Assembly: GCF_014174165.1 (NCBI RefSeq)
Contig: NZ_JABEQN010000002.1
Coordinates: 186,001-250,000, forward strand
Reading direction: 5' to 3'
Length of the DNA stretch: 64,000 nt
Source of the DNA: Gluconacetobacter dulcium
GTDB taxonomy: Bacteria > Pseudomonadota > Alphaproteobacteria > Acetobacterales > Acetobacteraceae
Made by a program: the position numbers and the translations under genes. The number at the start of each line of letters is the position of its first letter. Position 1 is the stretch's first letter. The notes under the pieces were generated by a model, which had not been told where the DNA came from, made no database searches, and saw only the letters and a program-made list of their open reading frames with translations. This document shows, one piece after another, positions 39,616 to 49,049 of this stretch.

Positions 39616-40359
39616 TTACAGGTCAATGGCGGCGCGGACAATCGGCAGAAATGCGTCCGCCTTCAGGCTGGCGCCGCCCACCAGCGCGCCACCGACCTCG
39701 GCGATCGGCAGAATGGCGGGGGCCTCGCGCCCATTGACCGACCCGCCATAGAGAATCCGCATGGTCTTTCCGGCCTCGCCGAACTGGCGCATGAGCTCGG
39801 CGCGGATGAAGCCCATCATGTCCGCGATGTCCTGCGTCGACGCAGGCACGCCCGAGCCGATGGCCCAGATCGGCTCATAGGCCACGATGCCGTTGAAATT
39901 GTCGGGCAGCGAGCCCTTGATCTGCCAGCCGACGGCGTCCTGATACTCGCCGGCGGCGCGCTGGTCGGCGCTCTCGCCGATGCAGACGATCGGCGTCAGG
40001 CCGGCTTCCATCGCGGCCACGGCCTTCTCGCGCACCGTTTCGTCGAGCTCGCCATGGTCCCGCCGACGCTCGGAATGGCCGAGGATGACGTATTCCACGC
40101 CCAGTTCGGCCAGCATGGCGGCCGAGATATCGCCGGTATGCGCGCCCGACGGCGCGTGATGGCAGTTCTGGGCACCCAGCGCGATGCCGGTGCCCTTCAG
40201 TAGCGGGCCGGTGGCCGCCAGTTGGGTGAAGGGCGGGCAGACCACCACCGGCGGCGGGTTGGGAATGGCTTCCAGACCCTGTGCGATCGCGCTCACGAGG
40301 TCACGCGACGGGGCTGTGAGCCCGTTCATCTTCCAGTTGCCGACGATCATCTGCCTCAT
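39616..40359 (-). CDS. tpiA: Triose-phosphate isomerase
   Basis: A 247-residue glycolytic enzyme with the catalytic lysine in GNWKMNG, the histidine in LGHSERR, the glutamate in AYEPIWAIGSG, and phosphate-binding YGGSVNG. ATG at 40359 is the start. The 223 bp upstream separate it from divergent ppiD; this intergenic region is the fixed centre of the proposed inversion. Confidence 0.98.
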   Translation of the reverse strand: MRQMIVGNWKMNGLTAPSRDLVSAIAQGLEAIPNPPPVVVCPPFTQLAATGPLLKGTGIALGAQNCHHAPSGAHTGDISAAMLAELGVEYVILGHSERRRDHGELDETVREKAVAAMEAGLTPIVCIGESADQRAAGEYQDAVGWQIKGSLPDNFNGIVAYEPIWAIGSGVPASTQDIADMMGFIRAELMRQFGEAGKTMRILYGGSVNGREAPAILPIAEVGGALVGGASLKADAFLPIVRAAIDL

Positions 40360-40582
40360 GTGGCTTGATCCCTTGTTTGTATTGTGGGGCCGTGTGCGCC
40401 GCCCGGTCGCCGTTACCGTACACCATGCGCGCCGCGTCAGCACAATGGCCACGCGCCAACGCGGCACCCGCGCACAGGGTTCTGGTCAATCGCGGGCCGT
40501 ATCCTTATGGTGCCCGGCCGAATAAGGCGGCCATCCGGTCGCCATAGTCGCTTGTGCCGCCTTCGCCCGGATATTGCCGTTC

Positions 40583-42517
40583 ATGATTTCCTTCCTGCGT
40601 CACGTCTTTGTCGATTCCTGGCTGGGGCGCGTTATCGCCGGCCTGTTATTCCTGGCCTTTGTCGGCTGGGGCGTGGGCGACGTTCTGTCGAATATCGGCA
40701 GCGAGCGCGCCGATGTCATCGTGCGGGTGGGCGGTCAGACCGTGACCACCGAGGATTTCCTCTCGGCCGTGCAGAACGAATTGCAGCAGGTCGCCCGCCA
40801 GTCAGGGATGACCGACCCGGCGCAATTGCCGGTCGCGACACGGCGACAGGCGGCGGAGCAGGTGTTGCAGCGGCTGATGATGCAGTCCGAGATCACGTTG
40901 TCGGCGGAGCGGCTGGGCGTGACCGTGCCGGATGACGCGCTGCGCACGGAAGTGTTCGGGCTGCCGGCCTTCAAGGGACCGGACGGCCGATTCGACCGCA
41001 AGCTGTTCGATTCGCGCCTTCAGCAGATCGGCATGACCGAAAAGCGCCTGCTCGATCTGATCCGCGCCGACCTTGCCGTGCGCGCGCTGGTCGAACCGCT
41101 CCAGAACGGTGCCCGCGCGCCGGAAACCATGGTCCGCCACGTGTTCGATTTCGATGCCCAGACCCGGACCATCGACATGGTGCGCTTTCCGCTGACCGCG
41201 CAGGCGGTTCCGACGCCCGACGCGGCGCAACTGCATCGCTTCTACGACAATCATTCCTGGCTGTTTCAGACGCCCGAATACCGCCATGCGCGCATCGTCG
41301 TGCTGTCGCCCGACAGCGTGGCGCAGTCGGTCGAGATCCCCGATGCCGAACTGAAGCGGCTGTATGAGGCCGAGGCCGCGAAATACAACGTTCCGGAAAC
41401 CCGTACCGTGCAGATCGTGACCGCGCCCAGCCAGGCACGCGCGCAGGCCATCGCCGACCAGTGGAAAGCCGGCGCCGACTGGGACCGCATCCAGGCCGAC
41501 GCCAAGGATTCCGCCACGGTGCAGATGGATGACGTCCGCCAGGTGGGCATTCCCTCGGTGGGGCTGGCCAAGCTGGTCTTCGCCGCTCCGCTCGCCAACC
41601 TTCAGGGGCCGGTGCAGGTCGATACCGGCTGGGTCGTCTTCAGGGTCACGCTGGTTACGCCGCCGCATGTGACCACGTTCGATGCCGCCCGGCAGGAACT
41701 GCGCGAGCAGATCGCCCATGGTCAGGCCGCGGAACTGGTCGGCCAGCGCGTGCAGAAGCTCCAGGACGCGATCGCCGGCGGCGGGCTGGACCATATTCCC
41801 GACAATCTCGGCGCGGCGGCCATCGCCGGCACGCTGAACGCGCAGGGCATGACCCAGGGGGGAGAGACCGCGCCGATCCCGGCATCGCCCGCCCTGCGCA
41901 AGGCGATCATCGAGAGGGTCTTCAGCCAGGCGAAGGGGGCGAACCCCACGCTGGTCCAGGGGCCGGAAAATGGCTGGTACGCGGTCGCGATCGACAGCAT
42001 CATACCGGCGCAGGTCCAGCCCTTCGACGCGGCCGCCGCGCAGGTGCGCGCCGCCTGGGACGACGAGGCCCGCCGCCATGCGGCCAATGTCGCGGCCACC
42101 GCGCTGTATGTCGCGGCCAAGGACCATGGCGGTGTCGCGGCTGCGGCCGCTGCCGCCGGCCAGACGGTCGAGCATCCGGCGCCGCTGGCGCGTGGACAGG
42201 CGGTGGAGGGCGTGCCCGAAGAACTGGCGCAACTGGCTTTCCGCCTCGACAAGACGGGGCAGACGATGATGCTGGATGGGCCTGACGGTTTTTATGTCGC
42301 GACGCTGACCGCGATTACCCATCCCGCGCCGGACAAGGAGGCGATGCGCGTCGGGCGTATCCGCAGCGCCATGTCGCAGGCGCTGGCGGATGATATCGGG
42401 ATGTCCTACGCCGCGGCCCTTCAGCAGGTGGTCAAGCCCAAGACCAATATGAGTGCCCTGAAATCGGCCCTGGCCTCGGTGAGCGGGACTGGCGGCGCCG
42501 GAGAGACCAGCCCGTGA
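40583..42517 (+). CDS. SurA/PpiD-like peptidyl-prolyl cis-trans isomerase
   Basis: A 644-residue inner-membrane-anchored chaperone. One hydrophobic helix lies at about residues 14-33 (VIAGLLFLAFVGWGVGDVL), followed by a SurA_N-like region (QVARQSGMTDPAQLP, PDDALRTEVFGLPAFKG) and a parvulin domain at about 270-360 (ETRTVQIVTAPSQ, GPVQVDTGWVVFRVT). It assists outer-membrane and secreted protein folding at the Sec exit. ATG at 40583 is preferred to an upstream in-frame TTG. It overlaps trpE by four bases (GTGA), so a folding chaperone is coupled to tryptophan synthesis. Confidence 0.88.
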   Translation: MISFLRHVFVDSWLGRVIAGLLFLAFVGWGVGDVLSNIGSERADVIVRVGGQTVTTEDFLSAVQNELQQVARQSGMTDPAQLPVATRRQAAEQVLQRLMMQSEITLSAERLGVTVPDDALRTEVFGLPAFKGPDGRFDRKLFDSRLQQIGMTEKRLLDLIRADLAVRALVEPLQNGARAPETMVRHVFDFDAQTRTIDMVRFPLTAQAVPTPDAAQLHRFYDNHSWLFQTPEYRHARIVVLSPDSVAQSVEIPDAELKRLYEAEAAKYNVPETRTVQIVTAPSQARAQAIADQWKAGADWDRIQADAKDSATVQMDDVRQVGIPSVGLAKLVFAAPLANLQGPVQVDTGWVVFRVTLVTPPHVTTFDAARQELREQIAHGQAAELVGQRVQKLQDAIAGGGLDHIPDNLGAAAIAGTLNAQGMTQGGETAPIPASPALRKAIIERVFSQAKGANPTLVQGPENGWYAVAIDSIIPAQVQPFDAAAAQVRAAWDDEARRHAANVAATALYVAAKDHGGVAAAAAAAGQTVEHPAPLARGQAVEGVPEELAQLAFRLDKTGQTMMLDGPDGFYVATLTAITHPAPDKEAMRVGRIRSAMSQALADDIGMSYAAALQQVVKPKTNMSALKSALASVSGTGGAGETSP

Positions 42518-44082
42518 CGACCATCGTTCAGACCATTCCCGCCGCGCCGACCCTTGAGGAACGCGAGGCGGCGCTGTCCGCCCTGCGACGGGGAGAGGGC
42601 AGCGTGGTCTGGAGTGTGGAGGCCGCCGATCTGCTGACGCCGGTCTCGGCCTATATGCGCCTGTCCCGGCTGGCCGGCGCGACCGATGCCAGTCCGGCCC
42701 GCAACGCCTTTCTGCTGGAAAGCGTCGAGGGCGGGGTGGCGCGGGGCCGCTATTCGGTGATCGGCCTGCTGCCGGACCTGATCTGGCGCTGCCATGACGG
42801 GAAGGCGGCGGTCAATCGTGCGCCCGACCGTGATTCTGCCGGTTTCGTCCCGGTTGCGGAGGCGCCGCTGGATTCGCTGCGCGCGATCATCCGCGACAGC
42901 CGGATGGGGTTGCCGGCGGGGCTGCCGCCGATGACGGCCGGCCTGTTCGGCTATCTGGGATACGACATGGTGCGGCAGATGGAGCATCTGCCCGACAGCC
43001 CGCCCGACGATCTGGACCTGCCCGAGGGGGTGATGATCCGCCCCGGCCTGTTCGCCATCTTCGACACGGTGCGGGACGAACTGATCCTGACGGCGCCGGT
43101 GCGCCCGAGCCCGGACCGCGCGCCCGAACAGGTGTGGCAGGCGGCGGAAGACCTGATCGCGCTGGCGCGGCGGACGCTGTCGGAGCCGTTGGCGCTGCAT
43201 GAGACCCGGCCGGATTATACCGGCCCGCTGGAGCCGCCGCGCTCGAACTTCACGCGCGAGGCGTTCTGCGCGATGGTTCGGCGCATCCAGGACTATATCG
43301 CGGCCGGCGATGCGTTTCAGGTCGTGCCCAGCCAGCGTTTCTCGACCCGGTTCACCCTGCCGCCGCTGGCGCTGTATCGGTCGCTGCGCCGCATCAACCC
43401 CGCGCCGTTCCTGTTCCACCTGGCCTTCGACGGGTTCACGCTCGTCGGGTCGTCGCCCGAGATCCTGGTGCGCCTGCGCGAGGGGCGGATGACGGTGCGG
43501 CCGCTGGCCGGCACCCGGCCTCGTGGCCGCACGGCGGAGGAGGATCTGGCGCTGGAGCGGGATCTGCTGGCCGACCCCAAGGAACTGGCCGAGCATCTGA
43601 TGCTGATCGATCTGGGCCGCAACGATGTCGGGCGGGTCTGCGCGGTCGGCAGCGTGAAGGTGACGGAGAAATTCGTGATCGAGCGGTTCAGCCACGTCAT
43701 GCATATCTCGTCGAATGTCGAAGGCGCGTTGCGGCCGGGGCTGGAGGCGCTGGATGCGCTGGTCGCGGGTTTTCCCGCCGGCACGCTGACCGGGGCGCCG
43801 AAGATCCGGGCGATGGAGATCATCGACGAGGTCGAGCCGACCCGCCGCGCCACCTATGCCGGCTGCATCGGCTATTTCGGTGCGAATGGCGAAATGGATA
43901 CCTGCATCGGGTTGCGGATGGCCGTGGTCAAGGACGGGCAGATGCATGTGCAGGCCGGGTGCGGCGTGGTCGCCGACAGCGTGCCCGATGCGGAATACGA
44001 GGAAACCCAGCACAAGGCCCGCGCGTTGTTCCGCGCGGCCGAAGCGGCGGTGCGGTTCGCGCGCGGAGGCAATGCGGACTGA
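42514..44082 (+). CDS. trpE: Anthranilate synthase component I
   Basis: A 522-residue enzyme that makes anthranilate from chorismate with ammonia from TrpG. Motifs include AFLLESVEGGVARGRYSVIG, PLAGTRPRGRT, LIDLGRNDVGRV and SGAPKIRAMEIIDE-type TGAPKIRAMEIIDEVEP. The N-terminal LLESV lies in the allosteric tryptophan-site region. It is GTG at 42514, overlapping ppiD by GTGA. A 143-base AT-rich gap separates it from trpG. Confidence 0.97.
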   Translation: MTTIVQTIPAAPTLEEREAALSALRRGEGSVVWSVEAADLLTPVSAYMRLSRLAGATDASPARNAFLLESVEGGVARGRYSVIGLLPDLIWRCHDGKAAVNRAPDRDSAGFVPVAEAPLDSLRAIIRDSRMGLPAGLPPMTAGLFGYLGYDMVRQMEHLPDSPPDDLDLPEGVMIRPGLFAIFDTVRDELILTAPVRPSPDRAPEQVWQAAEDLIALARRTLSEPLALHETRPDYTGPLEPPRSNFTREAFCAMVRRIQDYIAAGDAFQVVPSQRFSTRFTLPPLALYRSLRRINPAPFLFHLAFDGFTLVGSSPEILVRLREGRMTVRPLAGTRPRGRTAEEDLALERDLLADPKELAEHLMLIDLGRNDVGRVCAVGSVKVTEKFVIERFSHVMHISSNVEGALRPGLEALDALVAGFPAGTLTGAPKIRAMEIIDEVEPTRRATYAGCIGYFGANGEMDTCIGLRMAVVKDGQMHVQAGCGVVADSVPDAEYEETQHKARALFRAAEAAVRFARGGNAD

Positions 44083-44225
44083 CCGCACTGTCTATTTTGT
44101 TATAAAATTATACGTTCTCGCCCGATGTTCGTAACAAACGATCCAATTTTGGACGGTACGTATTATTTCGATGAAATTCTGAACTGTTGTTTGACCGGGC
44201 TGGAACAGCAGGCCATCATGTCGCC
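44083..44225 (+). other. AT-rich gap between trpE and trpG
   Basis: These 143 bases are much AT-richer than the genes around. They contain ATTTT-GTTAT-AAAAT (about 44093-44107) and TTGACC near 44198. It may hold an internal promoter for trpGDC-moaC. No leader peptide rich in tryptophan is seen. Confidence 0.4.
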
Positions 44226-44822
44226 ATGATCCTGCTGATCGATAATTACGACAGTTTCACCTTCAATCTCGTCCATTATCTGGGCGATCTGGGGGAACGG
44301 TGCGACGTACGGCGCAACGATGCGCTGACGGTTGACGAGGCAATGGCGCTGAAGCCCGAGGCAATCGTCCTGTCGCCCGGCCCGCGTTCGCCGAACGAAG
44401 CCGGGATCTGCTGCGACCTGATCCGCCGCGCGGCGGGTCATGTACCGATTTTCGGCGTCTGCCTGGGGCATCAGGCCATCGGGCAGGTCTTCGGCGGCAC
44501 TGTGGTCCGGGCACCGGTGCCCATGCATGGCAAGGTCAGCCCGGTCTTTCATGATGGCAGTGGCGTGTTCGAAGGGTTGCCCGATCCCTTTATGGCGACC
44601 CGCTATCACAGCCTGACGGTCGAACCCGGTACGCTGCCGCCCGACCTTGTGGCCACGGCGCATACCGAGGATGGGGTGATCATGGGGCTTCGCCACCGGA
44701 CGCTGCCGGTGTTTGGCGTCCAGTTTCATCCCGAGAGTATCGCGTCGGAGCATGGGCACGCCATTCTGGCCAATTTTCTGGCGATCGCGCGCGGCCTCAA
44801 TACGCCGCGAAAGGCGGCCTGA
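44226..44822 (+). CDS. trpG: Anthranilate synthase glutaminase component
   Basis: A 198-residue class I glutamine amidotransferase. The nucleophile cysteine is in [11 protein letters not shown] and the His-Glu pair in [23 protein letters not shown] at the N-terminus is the family start. It may also serve folate synthesis as PabA. ATG at 44226 is chosen. It is six bases ahead of trpD. Confidence 0.96.
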   Translation: MILLIDNYDSFTFNLVHYLGDLGERCDVRRNDALTVDEAMALKPEAIVLSPGPRSPNEAGICCDLIRRAAGHVPIFGVCLGHQAIGQVFGGTVVRAPVPMHGKVSPVFHDGSGVFEGLPDPFMATRYHSLTVEPGTLPPDLVATAHTEDGVIMGLRHRTLPVFGVQFHPESIASEHGHAILANFLAIARGLNTPRKAA

Positions 44823-44828
44823 CAGAAG

Positions 44829-45944
44829 ATGGATGGCACGCCGGCCCTGACTGTCGCCCCGACCGACGCCTTCAGGGCCATTCTGAACCGGCTGGCGGTT
44901 GGGGAAACCCTGAACGAGGCCGATGCCGAACAGGCGTTCGGCCTGATTATGGATGGCGGCATCCCGGACATGCTGATCGCGGCGTTTCTGATGGCGCTGC
45001 GGGTGCGGGGCGAGCAGCGGGCCGAGTTGCTGGGCGCCGTGCGCGCCGTGCGGTCGCGCATGCGGCGAGTGGCGCCGGTACCGGCGGGCACGATCGATGT
45101 CTGCGGAACCGGCGGTGACGGGCTGGGAACGCTGAATATCTCGACCGCCGTTGCCTTCGTGCTGGCGGCGCTGGGGGTGCCGGTGGCCAAGCACGGCAAC
45201 AAGGCGCTGTCGTCGCGATCGGGGGCGACCGATGTGCTGGGTGCGCTGGGCGTGGCGGTGTCGGACGATCCGGCCGTGATCGCGGCGCGGCTGAACGAGG
45301 GGGGGCTGGCTTTCATGGCGGCCCCATCGCACCATCCGGCCATGCGCTTCGCCGCACCCGCGCGTTCGGCGCTGGGGATGCGGACGCTGTTCAACCTGAT
45401 CGGCCCGCTGTGCAATCCGGCCGGCGTGACGCGCCAACTGGTCGGGGTGTTCGATCGGGCGTGGCTGCGGCCGGTCGTGGAGACGTTGCAGCTTCTGGGC
45501 TCGGAGTGCGCATGGGCCGTCCATGGCACATGCGGCGTGGGGCAGGGCGTTGATGAACTGACGCTGGCCGGCCCCACGGCGATCGTGGCTTTGCAGGACG
45601 GCGTTCTGTATGATTTCGTGCTGGAACCCGGCGATGCCGGTTTGCCCCATGCACCGATTTCGGCGATTGCGGGCGGAGGGCCTGCGGAGAACGCCGCCGC
45701 CCTGGAAGAATTGCTGGCCGGTGCCCGCGGAGCCTATCGCGACACGGTTCTGCTGAACACGGCGGCAGCGCTGCATGTGGCCGGACGTGGGGGCATTCTG
45801 AAAGAAGGGAAAGTGCAGCCCGCCTCTCTGCGGGCATTGGTCGCCGAGGCGGCCCGTGTTCTGGATGACGGGTCTGCACTGGCTGTCTTGAAATCCGCGC
45901 GCGCCGGCAGGCCGTCCGTGCGGGACGAATTCATACAGGGTTGA
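44829..45944 (+). CDS. trpD: Anthranilate phosphoribosyltransferase
   Basis: A 371-residue enzyme that joins anthranilate to PRPP. It has DVCGTGGDGLGTLNIST, KHGNKALSSRSGATDVL and HPAMRFAAPARSALGMRTLFN. The C-terminal extension is about 25 residues longer than usual. It overlaps the next gene's non-coding spacer by none: trpC begins two bases after its stop at 45947. Confidence 0.96.
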   Translation: MDGTPALTVAPTDAFRAILNRLAVGETLNEADAEQAFGLIMDGGIPDMLIAAFLMALRVRGEQRAELLGAVRAVRSRMRRVAPVPAGTIDVCGTGGDGLGTLNISTAVAFVLAALGVPVAKHGNKALSSRSGATDVLGALGVAVSDDPAVIAARLNEGGLAFMAAPSHHPAMRFAAPARSALGMRTLFNLIGPLCNPAGVTRQLVGVFDRAWLRPVVETLQLLGSECAWAVHGTCGVGQGVDELTLAGPTAIVALQDGVLYDFVLEPGDAGLPHAPISAIAGGGPAENAAALEELLAGARGAYRDTVLLNTAAALHVAGRGGILKEGKVQPASLRALVAEAARVLDDGSALAVLKSARAGRPSVRDEFIQG

Positions 45945-45946
45945 TC

Positions 45947-46807
45947 ATGAACGATACCGCGACGAATCCCGCTCAGAACGAGTGCGGCACCGCCTCGGAC
46001 CCGGATGGACTTCCGGATGTCCTTGCGCGCATCTGCGCCCGGACCAGGGTCGATGTCGCGCAACGGGCGACCGTGACGCCTCTGAAGGAGGTCACGGCCC
46101 GCGCTCGCGAAGTCAGCACGCCCACCCGTGGTTTCGGCCAGGCGCTGAAACAGCGGACGGCCGACCGCCAGATCGGGTTGATCGCGGAAATCAAGAAAGC
46201 TTCGCCCTCGGCGGGCATTCTGCGCGTCGACTACGATCCGGCGGGTATCGCCGCCGAATATGAAAAGGCTGGAGCCGCCTGCATCTCGGTGCTGACCGAG
46301 GGGTCGTGCTTTCATGGCTGCACGGAAGATCTGCAACGGGTGCGCGATGCCTGTTCGCTGCCGATCCTGCGCAAGGATTTCATTCTCGACCCCTGGCAGG
46401 TACATGAAAGCCGCATCATCGGCGCGGATTGCGTGCTGCTGATCCTGGCGGTCCTCACCGACAGCGAGGCTGCCGAACTGCTGGATATCGCGCGTGGACT
46501 GGATATGGACGTTCTGGTCGAGGTGCATGACGAGGCCGAACTGAACCGGGCGCTGGCGCTGGATACGTCGCTGATCGGAATCAATAACCGCAACCTCAAG
46601 ACATTGAAGACGGACCTTGAGACGACGCTTCAGCTTGCGCCGCTGGTGCCGCCGGATCGGATCGTGGTGTCCGAGAGCGGGATCGGTACGCATGATGACG
46701 TCATGCGGCTCAACGCCATCGGGGCCAGTGGTTTTCTGGTGGGCGAAAGCCTGCTGCGCAATCCCTCGCCGGGCGCGGCGGCCCGCGTCCTGCTGGGTGA
46801 TGCCTGA
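45947..46807 (+). CDS. trpC: Indole-3-glycerol phosphate synthase
   Basis: A 286-residue TIM-barrel enzyme. The catalytic motif EIKKASPSAG and CISVLTEGSCFHG, LRKDFILDPWQV, GINNRNLKT and VSESGIGTHDD are all present. The phosphoribosylanthranilate isomerase is not fused here and trpF is not in the window. moaC starts three bases after the stop. ATG at 45947 was chosen over a TTG six bases earlier. Confidence 0.97.
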   Translation: MNDTATNPAQNECGTASDPDGLPDVLARICARTRVDVAQRATVTPLKEVTARAREVSTPTRGFGQALKQRTADRQIGLIAEIKKASPSAGILRVDYDPAGIAAEYEKAGAACISVLTEGSCFHGCTEDLQRVRDACSLPILRKDFILDPWQVHESRIIGADCVLLILAVLTDSEAAELLDIARGLDMDVLVEVHDEAELNRALALDTSLIGINNRNLKTLKTDLETTLQLAPLVPPDRIVVSESGIGTHDDVMRLNAIGASGFLVGESLLRNPSPGAAARVLLGDA

Positions 46808-46810
46808 ATC

Positions 46811-47320
46811 GTGCCGGTTGTGGGTGATCTGACGCATCTCGACGCGAACGGCCATGCCGTGATGGTGGATGTCGCCGGCAAGCCGGTGACCGAACGGCAG
46901 GCCGTCGCGCGGGGGCTGGTGACGATGCGGCCCGAAACGCTGGGGCTGATTCTCTCCGGCGGCATGAAGAAGGGCGATGTGCTGGCGGTTGCCCGGATTG
47001 CGGGCATCATGGCGGCGAAGAAGACCTCGGACCTCATTCCGCTCTGCCACGCGCTGGCCCTGAGTTCCGTGCGCATGGAATTGACGCCTGCCGGGGATGG
47101 CAGCGGGATCGAGATCGAGGCCAGTGTCGGCACGACCGCCCAGACCGGGGTGGAGATGGAGGCCCTGACGGCGGTCAGCGTCTGTGCGCTGACCCTTTAC
47201 GACATGTGCAAGGCGGTGGACCGGGACATGACGATCAGCCATGTCCGCCTGATCCATAAATCCGGTGGACGATCCGGGCCGTATCAGCGGGCAGAAGTGC
47301 CAGCGGCCGCATCGGAATAG
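46811..47320 (+). CDS. moaC: Cyclic pyranopterin monophosphate synthase MoaC
   Basis: A 169-residue enzyme that turns 3',8-cyclo-GTP into cyclic pyranopterin. Motifs are [35 protein letters not shown] and KAVDRDM, matching the family at normal length. The start is GTG at 46811, three bases after trpC. The trpC-moaC pairing is usual in alphaproteobacteria, and moeA would normally be next. Confidence 0.96.
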   Translation: MPVVGDLTHLDANGHAVMVDVAGKPVTERQAVARGLVTMRPETLGLILSGGMKKGDVLAVARIAGIMAAKKTSDLIPLCHALALSSVRMELTPAGDGSGIEIEASVGTTAQTGVEMEALTAVSVCALTLYDMCKAVDRDMTISHVRLIHKSGGRSGPYQRAEVPAAASE

Positions 47321-47359
47321 GGTGGTGCCTGGGCAGGTTCGTCCGTGCGGGGCGTCTGG

Positions 47360-48778
47360 TCAGGCATTTGCGGCCGGCTGAAAGAAGAAGCCGCTCTGCG
47401 GCATCGCGCGGTGTTCGCAATCGGCGCGGACGCACGACCGGCAGCCGGGGCCGATCGAGATGAATGTGCGCGGATCGTGCAGGTTGAGCATCGACGAATA
47501 GACGACTTCGTCCGCGTGGGCGACGGAGCAGCCCAGGACGATCGCGCGTTTCGGCTGGCGGTCGAAGAATGACTGCGGGTGGGAGAGAACCGCCCGCGCC
47601 ACGCTGATGAACAGGCCGCCTTCGGTATCCTGCGAAATCTGGATGATCAGCTTGCCGGCGGCGGAGAAGCTTTCGAAGACGTTCCAGCGTGGACACAGCG
47701 CCCCGAAACGGGCGCGGCTGAAACGGTTGGCGCTGTAGCTTTTCAGTACATTCCCCGCCACATCCGCCTTGATGAAATAGAACGGAACCCCTTCCGCGCC
47801 CGGACGCTGGAGGGACGAGAGCCGCTGGCATACCTGCTCGTAACTGGCCGAGAAGGTCGTTTGCAGGCAATCGATATCGTGCTTGAACGCCTTGGCCTTC
47901 GCCGCGAACAATTCATACGGCATCATGAGCCCGCCCGCGAAATAATTGGCCATTGCGGCACGGGCGATCGAACGGGTGTTCTCGTCGGACAGGAGCGGGT
48001 GACGGGCGGCCTCGTCGATCAGCGTGGAATATCCCAGATGGGCGATCAGCCGGGCCATGCAGAATGTCCGGGTCGGGCCGGACAGGCCGGGGACGAAACG
48101 GGCGGTTTTTTCGCTGCTGTCGAAATGGCAGGGGCTGCTGTTGGCGATGACGGGCGCGATGGTCGTCGTGGAGACCGTGACGCCGAAGCGATCGCGAAGA
48201 TGGCGTTCCAGCCCTGTTCCGATCGTGTCGGTATCCAGCCGGGCGGTTTCGTACAATTGTTCGGCAGTGCGGTCGAGCGTGTCGAAATAGTTTCGCTCCG
48301 CCTGCACCCAGTCGCCGACGATCTCGTAGGCCGAGGAGAGTTTGGACCATGCCGAGGCGCGCTCGGCTTCCGTCCGTTTGTCGGGCTGAATCTCGGTGCC
48401 CTGTTCGTGCATGGTTCTGACCGAACGATAGAGTTCGAGAAACATCTTCACGAAAGCGGGATTGTCCCTGATCGCGCCATGGATCTCGCGCTCCGGCAGC
48501 GATGAGCGGAACATCGGGTCGCTGGAGGCTTCCCGCAGGAGCCGGAGCATCCGGATTTCACCGTCATCGCCGAAATAGCTCGGGGCGACGGAGAACATGT
48601 CGCATAGCGCCATAAGCAGCCGGCTAGGGACCGGCTTGGCGTTGTTTTCGATCTGATTGAGGTAACTGGCGGAAATGGCCAGGCGCTGGGCCATCATCCT
48701 CTGCGAGATCGCATTCGCGGTGCGCAGCGCGCGCACCCTGTTACCGCAGAACATCTTTCGGCCGCTGCTGTCGCTCAC
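47360..48778 (-). CDS. XRE-family regulator with ScfR/IrrE-like domain
   Basis: A 472-residue transcription factor. An N-terminal helix-turn-helix (GNRVRALRTANAISQRMMAQRL, then ISASYLNQIENNAKPVP) is followed by a long ligand-sensing region like that of the short-chain-fatty-acid regulators (ScfR/RamB group). The C-terminus has a cysteine motif GCRSCVRADCEHR. The HExxH of IrrE-type proteases is not present; the corresponding part reads ARLIAHLGYS. It starts with GTG at 48778, with GGAG five bases upstream. It is divergent from pdhA with 271 bp between, so it is a good candidate regulator of the pyruvate dehydrogenase operon in response to acyl-CoA or acids, which is inference. Confidence 0.82.
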   Translation of the reverse strand: MSDSSGRKMFCGNRVRALRTANAISQRMMAQRLAISASYLNQIENNAKPVPSRLLMALCDMFSVAPSYFGDDGEIRMLRLLREASSDPMFRSSLPEREIHGAIRDNPAFVKMFLELYRSVRTMHEQGTEIQPDKRTEAERASAWSKLSSAYEIVGDWVQAERNYFDTLDRTAEQLYETARLDTDTIGTGLERHLRDRFGVTVSTTTIAPVIANSSPCHFDSSEKTARFVPGLSGPTRTFCMARLIAHLGYSTLIDEAARHPLLSDENTRSIARAAMANYFAGGLMMPYELFAAKAKAFKHDIDCLQTTFSASYEQVCQRLSSLQRPGAEGVPFYFIKADVAGNVLKSYSANRFSRARFGALCPRWNVFESFSAAGKLIIQISQDTEGGLFISVARAVLSHPQSFFDRQPKRAIVLGCSVAHADEVVYSSMLNLHDPRTFISIGPGCRSCVRADCEHRAMPQSGFFFQPAANA

Positions 48779-48923
48779 GTTCACTCCGTTTACCAAATGC
48801 GCTCGGTTTGTTTCCGACCCTACACCTCTTTCCGCCTTTGAGGACGGCCCCCAGCACGATAAAAAGGTGGCGAAAATCGTAAATCTGCCGTCGGATTTCG
48901 CCATTGCCGTCGCAGGTCGATTT

Positions 48924-48946
48924 ATCGGGAAAGCCGTATTCCCGAT
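48924..48946. promoter_or_regulatory. Candidate operator upstream of pdhA
   Basis: ATCGGGAA (48924-48931) and TTCCCGAT (48939-48946) are perfect inverted arms seven bases apart. A smaller TCGG-N7-CCGA lies at 48803-48817 in the same gap. A poor promoter candidate, TTGAGG (48838) with TAAAAA (48860), lies between. A dimeric regulator such as the divergent XRE protein could bind. Confidence 0.5.
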
Positions 48947-49049
48947 CCGTAAACACGGCAAATTGAGTGAACATCATCTGACCGGAGCGCCAGAGAGCGG
49001 GGGCATCATCCCGTTCCGGCGTCGCGGTGCGCAAAAAGGGAGAAAAACC

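Noticed and set aside
47360-48778. Loss of an IrrE-type HExxH protease site in the XRE regulator
   Set aside because: I recall that the ScfR/RamB-type regulators generally lack the motif, so it is not a special loss here.
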